From positions 3,410,001-3,474,000 of the forward strand of contig JACONQ010000002.1 in the NCBI GenBank assembly GCA_014281115.1: a stretch of 64,000 bases of DNA. The letters are read 5' to 3'. The position numbers and the translations under genes are program-made. Of this stretch, positions 1 through 13,137 are shown piece by piece (within the stretch, counting starts at the first letter, position 1; each line of letters starts with the position of its first letter). This stretch comes from Laburnicola sp. R22_1. Lineage: Eukaryota; Ascomycota; Dothideomycetes; Pleosporales; Didymosphaeriaceae. The notes beneath the pieces were generated by a model that was not told the DNA's origin, searched no databases, and was given only the letters and a program-made list of their open reading frames with translations.

Positions 1-84
1 ATATGCTTTACCCAAAAAGGCCAACTGCAATAATAGTGTAGGCTATAGTAGGGGATTTAGGCTTAGTTAAGGCATTAGTTAATA

Positions 85-3000
85 GTAGCGCTAAACTCAA
101 TGTGATCTCTGCTCGCTTTGCGAAGGAGAGAGATCTAATAATAATATTCTTGCTAGACTTTATAGTAGAGGTAGTAAATAGTGCGAATATTACTATATAT
201 AAATCTGTAGTTGCTAAAGTGTACCCAGTAGATACTAGAGATTATAGAGAGACCTACTAGGTCCTGTTTATAGTAGTAGATCTAAGAAAGTATAAGATAT
301 ACTTAGGATTACTATAGATTGCCACATATAATTTAAAACTTAATCTTTACACGGGTTAATTGTTGTTCCAAGGAAAGTTAGGACAGAATGCGCCTAACTA
401 CGCCAAAGTGGCCCTTAAAGACGCGAAATAGTTTAGTTCGACAATGTTAAACTTAACTATAAAATTATACGCGTGTTATATTAGCTATATAGGCAATAGA
501 ATATCTATAATCTTAGTAAAGACTATAATACTATAGGTATACTAAGAGTTCGCTAATATAGTGAACAGTAATTAATTAGAGGTGCTTATAGAATACTCCG
601 CGACCGACCTAAGTATTAATCTTCTCTCTAGGGAAGAACCACCCTATTAGCCCCTCTATAACTTATCTAAGAGCGAGCTAAGTGTCTTGCGTAAGTATAT
701 TGCAGATTACTTGCGAAGAGGCTAGATATAATATTTAAGGTTACTAGCTAAAGTACTAATTCTATTTGCAAAGAAGAAGAATAGTACGTTAAGGCTATAC
801 GTAGATTATCGCGGCCTTAATAAGATTACTATTAAGAATTGTTATGCGTTACTTATAATTACTAAGTCCTTAGAAAGATTAGTAAAAGCGAAGTTCTTTA
901 CTAAGCTTAATATCTAAGAGGCATATTATAGGATAAGAATTAAGGAAGGTAATAAATAGAAGATAGTTTTTTATACGAAGTACGAACACTTAAAGTACTT
1001 CGCAATACTGTTTAGTTTAACTAATACTTTGGCACAATTTTAGGAGCATATTAATAAAGTCCTAGCAGGACTAATTAATATAACGTATATTATCTATTTA
1101 GAAAATATACTTATCTTTTCTAATATAGAAGAGGAATATAAATAATACATAAAAGAAGTCCTCCAAAGGCTATATAAGGCCAAACTATATATTAAACTTA
1201 GTAAGTGCGAGTTTTATTAGGAAGAGACAGAGTACCTAGGCTATATTATTAGTTAAAAGAGAGTTAGAGTACATAAAGACTGTGTAAAAACAATTATAGA
1301 GTGGCCACTCTCTAAGATAGTGCGCGATATTAGAATGTTTATTAGTTTTATAAATTATTACTAGATGTTTATTAAAGGGTTTTTAAGAGTGGCTCTACCC
1401 CTTACTAAACTTACTTAGAAGGAGTCTAGTGCTGCCTAGGGCAGGCATTCTTAAAGAAGGGAGGAAAGCTAACCCTTATACCTAGATGCGCAGGCAAGAG
1501 TAGCTTTTAAAGAGTTAAAGGCCGTATTTATAGTAGTGCCTATATTAGTATACTTTAAGTCTAATAGAGAGATAAGACTTAAGGTAAATACCTTAGGTGG
1601 CGCGATATCTAGCATATTAAGCCAGAATGTCCCTAAATCTAATAGAACCTCGTAATGGCGACTTATTAGTTTCTTTTTATAGAAGCTAGACAGCACACAA
1701 CTTTAATATAATATATATAATAAGAAATTACTAGCTATTAATAGAAGTGTTAAATATTAGCAACACTACCTATTAAGTATTCTATTTATTATCCTTACAG
1801 ATTACAATAACTTGCAATGGTTTATAGACATAAAGAAATTAAACTATTAGTAGGTTAGAATCTATAAGAGGCTAGCAGAGTACGATTTTATTATTATTTA
1901 CTAGCTAGGAAGAAAAACCTAGTAGATAAACTATTAAGACGCCCTGACTATATAAGCGAGGCGTAACACCTAGCAGAGAAAGAAAATAGGGCTTATATAG
2001 AGTCTTTAGAAACATTATTAAGTAGGGATACTTTTAATAAACTAACTATCTAATTAATTAGTGTAATCACAAAATCCTAATAAGCGGCACCCTAGAAACA
2101 AAGGCGGCTAAGAAGGCGCGAACCTAGGAGAGCAATTGCGAAAGAGCTAATATTGTTAATAGAGATTAGCTCTAAATCTAACTTAGAGATTAAAGATAAA
2201 GTTAAGGCTCTAGAAGAACCTTAGTCCTAATAGTTAGGCGAAAGTCGCTAGAAGAAGGCGTAATAGAGTAGAATAGAATCAAAGTGCTTATAATAAGTGC
2301 GGAGAAGGCGAAGGCTCTCTAAACATACTATAATAGCTTTATGGCTGGGCATTTTAGGGCGAAGAAGATATTAGAGAAGTTAAGGAGATATTTTTAATAG
2401 AAAGGAATATAACATAAAGTTAAGGACTACTATTAAGACTATTTAAAGTGTAGGATGTTTATTGCACCTTAATATTAACTATATAGTCTTTTAAATTCTT
2501 TGCCTGTACTAAATGGCCCTTAGGAGGACGTTACCTTAGATTTTATTATGGACTTACCCTCTAGCTAAATACTTGGCTAAGTCTATAATGCTATTTTAGT
2601 GATAGTGGACTATCTAATAAAGATGGCTTATTATATACCTACTAGGGCAGATTGGGATACGAAGAACTTGGCGAAAGCCTAGATTTGGAATATTGTTAGG
2701 TTACATAGCACTCCTAAGACGATCTTATTAGATAGAGGTCTAATAATAAACTCTTACTATTAGGACTCTTTTTATTATTGCCTTAACACTATAAGGATGT
2801 TATTATTAGCCTATTACCCGCAAATAGACAGGCAAACTAAAAGGCAGAATTAGACGCTTGAGTAGTATCTTTAGTGATTTTGCTGCCTAGAATAGGATGA
2901 CTAGCTAAGATAGTTACTAATTATAGAATTTGCGTATAATAATAGCGTAAATATAGTAACTAGAGTAACTCCTTTTTGCGTATACTATAGAGCGGATCCT

Positions 3001-3575
3001 TATACGCTAGAATGGCCTGGAATGCCGCTTGGCGATAGAGAATCGCCACTAGGCATATTAATTATAGTAAGAGTTATTGCACTATAGGCTTAATGCAAAA
3101 TAAAGATTATAGTGGCGAATAAGTACTAGAAGAAGTACGCTAATAAGAAGAGAAAGTACCTTAATCTTAAACTAGGGGATTAAGTATTTATATCTACTAG
3201 ATATCTAAACTCTGCACGATCTAAGTGTAAGCCTAATTAGAAGTTTATTAGACTAGATATAGTTAAGTACTCTATAAGGAAAGAAGTCTATAGAGTTAAC
3301 TTTTTAGAATTAAACGCACACCTAGTCTTCTATATATTATTGTTAGAGCCATATAAATAAAGGGGAGCTATTAAGTCTTAAGTAGATCTAATTATAGATA
3401 CGCTATACACGTTTAGTAATAATGTGTATTATGTGAAGAAGATGCTAAAGAGTAGGTAGTTATTAGTTAGAACCTGGAAATACCTTATTAAATAGGAAGG
3501 TTACTTAGAAAAAGAAAATTTATAGAAGTTAGGCACTAATCTAAGTGCTAATGCTATTAAAGAGTTTTAGAAAAG
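85..3575 (+). pseudogene. Ty3/gypsy chromovirus pol, RIP-degraded, 5' end outside window
   Basis: Remnant polyprotein of a gypsy LTR retrotransposon. Read through the stops, the domains come in the normal order. An aspartic protease trace lies near 90-130 (L-V-N-S-S-A-K-L-N-V-I-S, where families have D-S-G-A). Reverse transcriptase spans about 780-1300, with VDYRGLNKITIKN and a damaged YLDD box reading Y-L-E-N-I-L near 1100. RNase H spans about 1480-1960. The integrase zinc finger starts near 2330 and the catalytic core follows (TLDFIMDLP, then a PKTILLDRG segment near 2660-2740). A chromodomain spans about 3420-3570 (VRTWKYLIK-stop-EGY). Nearly all stops are TAG or TAA that would revert to Gln or Trp codons. 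The catalytic Asp residues of protease and RT are mutated, so it is dead. The gag and 5' LTR lie beyond the left edge; no 3' LTR could be paired. Confidence 0.88.
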
Positions 3576-5050
3576 AAAAAATATTTTAGGACGATATTAA
3601 AGAGGCTCTTATTTAGGTTAAACAATTATAAAAGAGGGATAAAGAAAGAAAAGAATCTTCTTAGAGAATTTTGTTTTCTTTTCTGTAGATAAGAGGTCGA
3701 ACTTAGATTGACTATATAGTTAGAAAATCACTATAGGAAGTATACTTGCTACATTTACCTATTTTTTCCCTATAAAGGGTTTTTTTTCCTATAATTATAG
3801 AGGTGTTTAATGGCGTAAGGTGTTGCAAAGGTAATATAAACTTAGAACGATTATAGTATTTCTAGGGGTTAGTTAAAAAGGACTATAAAGGACTATAAGA
3901 GTATATTACACTTTACTTAGAGCTAAAAGAAGAGAATATTTTAAGATTCTGGGTTTGAGATATTTTAGGGCGTTGCCGCCTGCTAGAAGGCGCTATTTAA
4001 GTTCTAACAGACTCCCATATTACAGGAAGCTGTTACTTCTAGGGATACTAAGGCATAATGGCCCCAGAGGTCCCCCTTATATATACACATTGGCCTAAGG
4101 CCCCTAAAGGGGCCAAAAGCATTACTAAGAAGCTAAAAAGGCACTATTTGCAACTATGGCTGCGAGTAGGACTTTTACTATTACCCTAAAACTCCTAATA
4201 ACGCGTTAGTCCGTACTTATTCTATAACCACGTTAGTATATAATATAATAGGACAAAAGATAGAATTATGAATCTTATCTTACTTTAGGATCCCACCCTT
4301 ATAGGTTACGCAGTTAATAGCCTTTTATAATAATATTGCTAAGTCTTACACTCTATATTAGTATAAGCGCTTTTTAGTAAAGTAATAGATTGATTAATAG
4401 ATATTACTATTATTATAGATATAGAGATTCTGTGCGTAGGGCTTAAATAAGCTAAGAAGTAATTAGTTAATAGAAAGCGCCATAAGGATAACTACACCTA
4501 CTTAATGCGGTTTATAAGCCTCTTAGTAGCCTTGTAGACGCGTTTCTTATTCTTATTAGAATTACTACTATAAAGGAGAGCCTAAGCAGCCATAAGACTG
4601 TTAAGCTTAGTGTTAAAGTTAATAGGGCACTATATTATCTTAGTTAGTAGTATAATGGCGCCTAATATAGGTATGTATTACTATAAGGCAGTGTTTATTT
4701 TAAATTAAGTAATTATTACACCTAGACAGCTAAACACTATTAATTTAAATTAATAGGACGAGTTTAGTATTTATAAAGTGGTATATGTGGAGTAGATCCC
4801 CCTTATAAATAGGTTTAATATAATAAACGTATAGATTAGCACTAGTGGGTTAGTTATAAGCTAACTCTGCCTGCTGTATAGTAAGCGTCTTCTTAAGGGC
4901 CATCTTACTATAGAAAGGAACATTAGGATATATTAGGACAATAAGAGTAGAATGGTATATACTAAATTAACTAGTGGAGGCGCGAGAAGTAAGAGTGGTG
5001 TAAGGATAGGCGAAAACCAAAATAATTGCGCTAAGTCTCGCTTAACGGCA
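3576..5050. other. AT-rich interval, no gene recognised
   Basis: Follows the gypsy pol and probably holds its 3' untranslated region and 3' LTR, but without the 5' LTR no pair can be drawn. A short GC-richer stretch near 4070-4130 has a small inverted repeat (CCCCTAAAGGGG). An ATG-led segment at 4155 (MAASRT) soon meets stops. Everything else is TAG/TAA-rich in all frames. Confidence 0.4.
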
Positions 5051-7137
5051 CCTTTGGCTCCTAAATTAGTTAGATGCCCTAGAGCACCTTAATGGCGTAA
5101 TAGCGCCTAATATAACAATAATTGTTGCTATATAGTTATAAGACTAGCGATTATTTATTTTTTAAGCGAAGATAATAGGATATTGTACGTTTTAATCTTC
5201 TAGGGCAACTTGGGTTGGGTTAATTCTAGAAGGGGAATACTATAAGGCCTTCTTATCACTTAGGTGGTTAAATGGGGACTTATGTCTCCTTTGGGCCTAG
5301 TGGAAGTTTAGATAAAAACCCTCTTACTTTAAATAAGAGTGGATAGCAATTTGTCTTATTACTACTTACTTTCTAATATTATTCTATTCTGCCTTATTAA
5401 CTATTAGGCATTCTAGTGGCGCTCTTATATATATCTCTAGCTACTATCTACGTAACACGCTTCTCCTATTATAAATAAGCTTTAAGCTGTTTATTAGCTA
5501 TATAAATCTCTTACTACTAAGCTTTTTAAAGTTATAACTGTTATTTTTTAGTCTTCTATTAGCTAAGAGACTTACGCGCCCTCTGTATATAGGCAGGTAA
5601 CTAGAAAACTACTTCTTTATACTACTTCTTAGGTTGCTCTAAGGGCAAATTCTTGCCTTTTATTTAATGCTGTTTTTAGTTTGTAAGAGCTTTTTAAAGA
5701 CCTTTATTTTTATACTCTAGGAGCTGCTTTTATATAGAGATTAAGTGTATTATCTAGCTTAGCTTATACGACTTTTTAGTCGCGATATTCTTAATAGTAG
5801 AGCGCAATAGTCGCTCTATTTTACGCTAATCTAACGCGCTAAGTATTAAGGTAGAGTTTACTAGTAATTTTAGCTTTAGTAAAGTCTCTTTATTAAACCT
5901 TTTAAGAATAGGCGTGGGATTTAGTAGTAAGATATCTATACACTTAAAAGCTTTAGTAATTAATTGCGGCGTAACTAATATTGTTTAGGCCTTCTAAAAT
6001 AGTGTAAAGAAGTCTCTTTTAGCGATTATTAATAGTTCTTAGCTCTTATAGAGATATGTAGAGAGCTCGTTAGAGTAGGTAGTAGAGAGAGACTTAAACA
6101 CGTAGATATTAAGAGGCTGTAGCGTATAAATTATATAAGGAGAAAATATTATAAGGAGGATCTTATTCTAATTATAGTAGTTAATAAAATCTATAGTAAT
6201 ATAAAATCTATACCTATTAAGGACTAGGAGTTACTACTACTATTAAGTCTTCTCCTTTATATAGTAATTAAATACCTATTTAAGCTATTAAAGCCCTATC
6301 TTATTGTTTAACTATCTAGAGGTTAATAAGGTAATAAAGACTCTGTGAGAATTAATGTTAATTTCTTTAACCTAGCTTAATTATAGAGTTGTAGTATTAG
6401 ATTAATAGATTAGTGCTAAATTAATAATATATCTATTAGCGCATATATATGCGATAAGCGAGATTTACTTATAGCTACTGTCCTATATAAATTGTCTTGC
6501 TTAGCGACTCTTATATAGAGGCCTGTTAAAGATCCTTTTTAAGTGGCTAGTAATACTAAGAAGAAAGCCTTTCTTGTCTATATTATATGTATACTAAGAC
6601 TCTATGCTATACTTTGTAATTTTCTTATATAGAAGCTTAAAGTAGAGCCTATATTTTATCTCTAAATTAGCTTTATAGCAATTGCTATTAAGTCTAGTTA
6701 TTTATTATAAGACTAAGTTATCTTTATATTACTGTACGAAGCAATTAACTCATAATATAGAGATAGCCTTTTTAGCTATAGTAGAGGCAAAGCTTTGTAG
6801 CATCTGCTGTATAGATAGAAGGCTATATTTAGTAAGGCTTTTAATATATTATATAAGCTTAGATTCTTATTGTTAGCTAAGGTTTTGCTAGTTGCTATAG
6901 ATAGCTGCGCGAGGTACACATATTGCTTTATGCCTTCTAATTAATATAGATTAGATAATGTTAAATCTCTTTGCAATTTAATTATATAAGAAAGCTTTTC
7001 CTACTTTTTACGATTTAATTACTACAATCGTAGCGTTAATTAAGTCTATATTAGTAAAGATATTACGTGTTAAAATAAGACGTAATTATGTTAGAGTTGC
7101 GTATAGCGTGACGCTGCGCACAGGCTGCCAAGGCATA
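5050..7137 (-). mobile_element. pogo-0: Fot1/pogo-like DNA transposon, RIP-degraded
   Basis: Reverse-strand element related to the other pogo copies in this window. The transposase reading frame starts at about 7049, where the initiator ATG has become ATA, followed by an N-terminal psq/HTH segment (INATIVVIKS, then IAKRFN) and a CENPB/Tc5-type helix segment (ATSKTLANNKNLSLYNILK). The basic C-terminal tail falls near 5300-5700. Many TAG/TAA stops lie in frame. The right end, near 7090-7137, holds a GCGCAGC/ACGCAAC motif pair 17 bp apart like the better-defined copies. No matching left TIR was found, so the left border is approximate. Confidence 0.65.
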
Positions 7138-7549
7138 GTAATAGATAGTTGCCCCACGGAGTTAATTAAACTCTAGACTATCACAACAATATTAACTTAA
7201 GGTTAACTTATCCTATCCCTCTTTACTTCTTTCTACTCTTAATATATCCTATCTTAGTTGCTGTCTAGATCTGCAAACTGGAACCTTGCGCTCGCACTTA
7301 ACTATATCTCTCCCCCTTACATATTTATAAGCGATAGTAGCCTAATAGTTATAAGAGCCTGCGCCTACGCCCCTAAAAGAAGACACGCTGTGTTATACTA
7401 GGCGAGATAGTGGTAAATAACTAGAATATATTTGTGCCTCCCCCTATAAGCAACGGGTTACGCTTAAAAAAGAGTATTAATAAAAAGGGCATGCGCACGC
7501 CCTTACTATTAAAAAATTAGCGCCAATTTCCTAACAACGCGTATTTGCC

Positions 7550-8980
7550 CAATAATATTAATAATACTAATAATGCGACGCCTTGCCTAGACGGCTTTAC
7601 ACATAGTGTATACTCTATTCCTAATCTCTTATATAGAGAGGCTCTTACTAATAAGCCTATTAAAGACGGCAACAACCTCTAGACCTATTTGCCTATATAA
7701 TCGCACATATAGTTGCAATCTTCTAATTGCTTAGCTAGCCCTAAGAAGATTACTTCTTTATAGAATATTGGAAATAGGGTAATATATATACACTTAGCGA
7801 ATACGATTGCTTTAAAATAAGAATAACTTAGTAGAAATGGGCTTGCGCTCTTAGAAAAGCTAGAGGATATGAGCAATAGGCCTGTAGTGCCTACGAAACT
7901 TAAATAATAGCTAGCGGAGGCAGATATAGGCAAGATAAAGCAGCACTAGTTTAATATATTAGATAAAAGGCTAGTGAACAAACTATTGTAAAAGCTACAG
8001 ACTATATAGAATATTATTTCGCTATCGCACTAGTGTTTAGTAAACTGGGACTATGAGACTAAGTAGAACAATCGCGTGTATACTAAGGTGCTAGAGCTAG
8101 TGTTAGAAAATAATAAGATGAGTGTTAAGTTCTAAAGCGTGTAAGTACTCTTTGGCCTATCTATAACTTAGGATACTTAAAGAGCTTTGCTAACCAGAGT
8201 AATACTATATAGAACTATAGCTAAAATTACACTAGAATATTGCCCCATACATTTAAACAACCTTATAACTAGTAAGATTATTAATTATGCTATTTACCTT
8301 GAGCCCTCTAGTCCTGCACGCGACATTATATTATCCCTTATTGGTATATTAACTAATTCTATTAACTATTTTAGCTATAAGAGTCTGCGCACTTAACCTA
8401 TCGCTATATTAATTAAGACTAAGACTAAGAGTTAGACTATAGAGGAGGCGAAGGTATAACTAGGCGTGTGGGTAGTAGCGCAAATAGCATGGATTAAGGC
8501 ACTTGTAGGGTAGCTTGCTCCGCTTAGAGTAAAGAAACTAGTAGTAGAGGCACAGCCTGGCTAATTAGAATCGGAGATAGTTACACAAGGTTAATAAAAA
8601 AGCTATAGAAGAAGTAGTAGAGTGTTGCAAGCGGAGCAGCCATAGACACAGGAACTAACCCTATCTTTCACTGTTATAATAGTTCTAAATCTCTCTAATA
8701 TTCTCTTATAGACTATATTTCCACTTATTAACATCTAATCTAAAGCGTAGTCGCTTTTCTTCGCTTAGGTTATGCCTTTAAACACTCCATACCTATTAAA
8801 TTTAGACATTCGCAAACTAATATTAAATATTTAAATCTTCTATTTGGTTGTCTTAGGAAAGACGGCGAATATAGTGCAAACATATTAGCTAATTAAGAGC
8901 TTAAAGGTACTAAGGGATTAGGTTAATAGAGACTTTTATAAGTAGTAGAATGTGTTTTTAGAGATTTGCAACACTAAAGT
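7550..8980 (+). pseudogene. PD-(D/E)XK nuclease-like fungal protein, RIP-degraded
   Basis: Between about 8190 and 8500 the conceptual product resembles the PD-(D/E)XK-like domain common in ascomycete hypothetical proteins. Visible pieces are a Y-C-P-I-H-L-N segment, YLEPSSPARDI, then SLRT-stop-PIAILIKTKTKS and, after a gap, LGVWVVAQIAW. In the family the central motif is usually RPIAxSIETK followed by QLxxWxxAQ, so the active-site region is recognisable but changed (Glu to Lys in the E-T-K position, consistent with G-to-A RIP). Near 8900 a VLRD-stop-VNRDFYK segment matches the family's C-terminal helix. Frames shift before 8187, so the N-terminus is uncertain. It may be a relic host gene or cargo of an element; no flanking repeat was seen. 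Confidence 0.6.
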
Positions 8981-11900
8981 GAGTAGTAAATAAGGTTATA
9001 TTAGGTAGCACTTTATATTAAGACTTATTATAAAATACACTAGCGCTTTATATTACTCTTTTCTATAGTGTTATATTCTCTAAATTGTAATTTAAGACTA
9101 TGTGTCGCTGTTATAATAGATATCCTTCGCGCTACAAATAAGTAGATTCTTCCTAAGTTTAATTCTTAAAGGGTAAGCTGTCTAACTACAAGCTATTAGT
9201 TGCGTTTAACTCTATAATGCAATCTCTAAGATTATCTTTATATAGTAACAAAGTGTTAGACGTAAAACTTTAAACGTAAAGAACGCTAGAAATTGCTTAT
9301 AGAATAGTCCATCGCAATAGCTAGTGCTAAGCCAGTCTAGTTTACTAAGCTAATAGAATGCTAGTTTAGTTTTAAATCTATTGCCTTCTCTTAGGCGTAT
9401 TTTAGTGGAGAAATAGCTAGCCAAAGTTGCTGTAAGCATTATGCTATATTAATTCACAATTGGCTAGCATACAAATATATAAAGAAAATTCAGACCTATA
9501 CTGTGGCGCATACTCGATAATGCTGGCTAGGCTAGAGTCCTAGTAGCCAGAGTGTCTAATAGAAAGGAACACAGTGCAGCTCTCTCTTAAGTATAAAGCT
9601 TATCTAAATTCCTTTTACTATAGCTATAGTATTAGGCTAACTAGCTTTTTAAGAATATAAGCATGTCTTAGCAGCAACCACCCTACGCTACCTGCTCATT
9701 ATATAATATAGGAAGTCTAATTAGAATAATAACCATTACAACAAACACCTAAGCCGCCTATTCTGCGCAGAACTTAATTTTTTAATAATCCTCCTTCTCT
9801 TCGTAGGCGTTGCCTCTAATATCTTCGAAGAGAACCTTAGAATCGCCCTATGTGAAAGCATAGCATAGGGTGGAATGGTCTTCCTACTAGAGTTAGTCTA
9901 AGATAAGTCTCTTAGAGTAATTAAAGTAAAGCAGTCGCATCGCTATAATATTGTCTCTAGGGTAGAAGAGTAGAGGACGTAAATAATTCGGGGGGGAGGT
10001 GCTGTTTAGGACTATAAATATTAGGACAACTAGAAGCGGTTAATAGATTGTAATAGTTGTGGGTGGGCTATAAAGATAGCCTTTAAGGCAGTGCACGCTA
10101 AGGCGGTAATTAGGCTAAGCCCCTTTCTTCTAGGATTGACAACGCGCGCGCTCGCTTGCTTGTAATCAAAAGCCATTAAATTAATAGCATGCTGAAATTT
10201 CTGTGGAATTGTGGACGTAGCTTCTTATTCTGCTTATTATTACGCCACGGATTAATGGCTAAGTTCTACAAATGCGTATTATACGTTAGCTTAACCCCTA
10301 TAGCGTATATGTTAATAGAGCGATTGTATACCTTTAACTCGAGCTTTGGGGTAATATAACTAATTGTTCCTAGAGTGCCTAGTTTTGGCTATAATATTAC
10401 ATCTCTCTAGATGTGTTAACTTAAGCTAACATCTAATAGGACTAAGTTAAGCAATTTATTAAAGAAGCTAATATTAGCCAGCTTAGCAGCACAGACTAGA
10501 ACGCTATTGCTGCTTTAACCTTTGCCTCCTATACAATAGTGGGGCAAACTCTATGTATGGTTTAGCTTTATTAGGCACCCTACTAACTTTTTATGCCTTT
10601 ATCTATAATTCTAACCTCTATAAAACCCTTCTCTTCTAGATTAAATATTGTGCATTATATTTCTACACCTCTTATATACCACTCTAAAAGCTTTAATTAA
10701 CCGCATTATAACTCCCTCTAATCTAGACAAATTACTTTTACTCTTCCTATATCTAATATTAAAGCTTAAACACATTCCACAAATAGGGTAGTTAAGAATA
10801 GTTAAGAACCCTAAGAGTATATCGGCTTATATATATTAGTTGGCAGTAATCTACATATTCACACTAAAGAATTTAAATATAAACTAGTGTATCTTTATAG
10901 CACTGTGTCACAATATAGTAGAATTAGTAGTTAGAGACATACCCACATACGCCGGCGTCGCTAAAGGTAAAATATACTAACCTAGCTAGTGCTCTTAAGA
11001 TTCTAACATATTATAGAGCATAAGCACAAATTAGAATATTTTGGCGTCGACTATATAGAGACTCTATTAAGCCCCTCTAATTTAAATATAGGTGCAAGAA
11101 TCAGGGACGCGTGGTTAGAGTACAAAGAAGGCAAGACGTCTAAGACTTAGTTTGTATAAGAGATAAACAAGCTTAAGTATCTAATATAGGCACATAGATA
11201 CGAGCAATAGACATTTAGAAAGAAGGACCTTAAGGAGTTCTAGAGACTATCCACCAAAATATGTTCTCCTTAAGGAACAATATAGATGGAGCTATTAAAT
11301 TAGAAGAGTGAGAATTACTTTACTAAGTAATATAAGCAGACTCCTATTATCTTTATTATTAGAGTTAGGAAGAATATATAGTGCGCTCTCCTTTTATAGC
11401 AATTTAAGTTTTAGACTACTATCTTAGATAAGACACTACGTAAAAAGGCTAATAATTATACGTATCTATGTGTAAAATATATACAACACTATATCTAGGA
11501 GAAGATACAGATACCCATCTAGTTAGCGATTAGCATATTAGAAAGAAAAATCAAGGAGAGGATATAGAATAGGAGGAAGTAGACGCTATTGCGTAGGTTT
11601 CTAGAAAGCATATAATATCTAACTAAGTTCTAAGAATAAGTAAGTATAGGTAACCTCTAGTCGAACTGTATTAATTTAGTAGGTTTAGAAGACTAACTAT
11701 ACACTACTTTTAACTTTAAATAAAGTGGATAGTATGCTAAACACTTAACTAACTTAACAAATAGAGGCTATAAAATGCCTAGCAATAGATGGATACTTTA
11801 AGGAGGTCTATAGTAGTTACGTTAGTGCTAAAATCTACTAACACTAGGTAGGTAAATAATAATAGGCCTATAGAGGAAGTATACGGACGAATTGTAATAG

Positions 11901-12036
11901 TAGTAGAAGAGTTTATTAAGTACACGCAAAAAGAAAGTTCTTTGTAAAATATTTAGCTATAGGGCTATTATAGCGAGAGTTAACAAACGCCCTTTACCTC
12001 GTAGCCAGACTTCGCAATAAGTAATTTAATTAATCT
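8981..12036. other. AT-rich interval, no recognised gene
   Basis: Three kilobases of RIP-like sequence without a family I can name. A plus-strand frame from about 11130 to 11400 has relatively few stops and a charged, helical-looking translation (KDRINELKYL, KKDLKEF, then ENYFTKQYKQTP), but no motif supports a function. A GC-richer patch lies near 9780-9870. Confidence 0.35.
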
Positions 12037-12249
12037 CAGAGTTATTAATTGGCTTAATTGTTAGTGACGTTGCCGCTACTTAATTATAGATTAATTATTA
12101 GTATTTTAGAGCAGCTTAATTGCAAATTAATTATAAATTAATTAGATTGGACGCCAAAAGATTATATTTGTATATAACTACTATAGGTAAGTAATCCATT
12201 CTTATATATTATAGTCTTATACAATATCTTTATTAGAAAGATCGTTCTT

Positions 12250-13135
12250 ATTATCGCTCTTATCGCTCTTATGCGAAGTTTAAAAGCCAGCTCTTATCTA
12301 CGCTCTTACTAATTAAAGAGCTGTAAGTAACTTACTACTAATAGTGTGTTGTCTAGACTTAAGTAGGTTACTAAGCTCGCTAAAGAGTCGTTCGCAATCG
12401 CAACTTAATACTGGGATAGTTAGTATATTAATTGCAAACTGGCTTAAACATAGGTATTTTAAGCGTATTTATATCTAGTACATAACTAGGTGTCTATTAT
12501 CTAAGTATTACTTCTTGCTTTACTCTAGCTCTTAAGTCCTCTAGCGTATGTACTCGTTATTATGGGCTGCCTTATCTTTAGTATTATTGCGGCGTACAAA
12601 TGCGCTAATTATATTATCTATTCTACTTACTATTAATATTATAGTTATATAAGATAGAGGGCGTTAATAGTAAGGCTTATATAATTACTATAGTTGTTAA
12701 AATCTAGTATTAGTGGTAGTAAGCCAATCTAGCTTGTTAGCCTAGCTATTCTCGCAGTAAAACTTATAGTATGGATAAAGGCAGATAGTAGCGTAGTATG
12801 CGGGCGAGTAATTAAGCTTATTGTAATACTTATTGGCCTTACTTTAGATAGCGCGTAGGTTAATACTAAGATAGTCCTCTAGAGCGTCTGTGTAGTTAAA
12901 ATCGACTTGCTTATACGGGCGCGTGCGCGCTTTAAGCGCGCTAAGTACGTACTTAAAGATAGGTATAATCTTATAGATAGCACCAAACTTGCCCACTTTG
13001 CCGCAACCTTCTAGCCACTCTATAGCAAGTTTAAGCGAATTAAGGCAGTCCTAGTACTTTGTTATTACTACCTAGTTAGTAGCTATAAGGCTAGTTAATC
13101 TTATCTAACTTAGAGTGTTAGGGAGTGTGTTGTTA
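12250..13135 (-). pseudogene. hAT-1 transposase, C-terminal third
   Basis: Continuation of the hAT-1 transposase beyond the nested pogo elements. Visible on the reverse strand are KYWDCLNSLKLAIEWLEG followed by GKFGAIYKIIP, characteristic of the end of the hAT core, then LYPYYKFYCENS, and finally the hAT dimerisation domain (AINILTIPVLSCDCERLFSE, then NLLKSRQ). About a dozen TAG/TAA codons break it, and the frame shifts once near 13090. The clear C-terminal dimer motif makes the family assignment firm. Confidence 0.82.
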
Positions 13136-13137
13136 TA

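Noticed and set aside
1469..1696. Reverse-strand ORF of 75 codons
   Set aside because: Antisense shadow of the gypsy RNase H region; no start context or domain.
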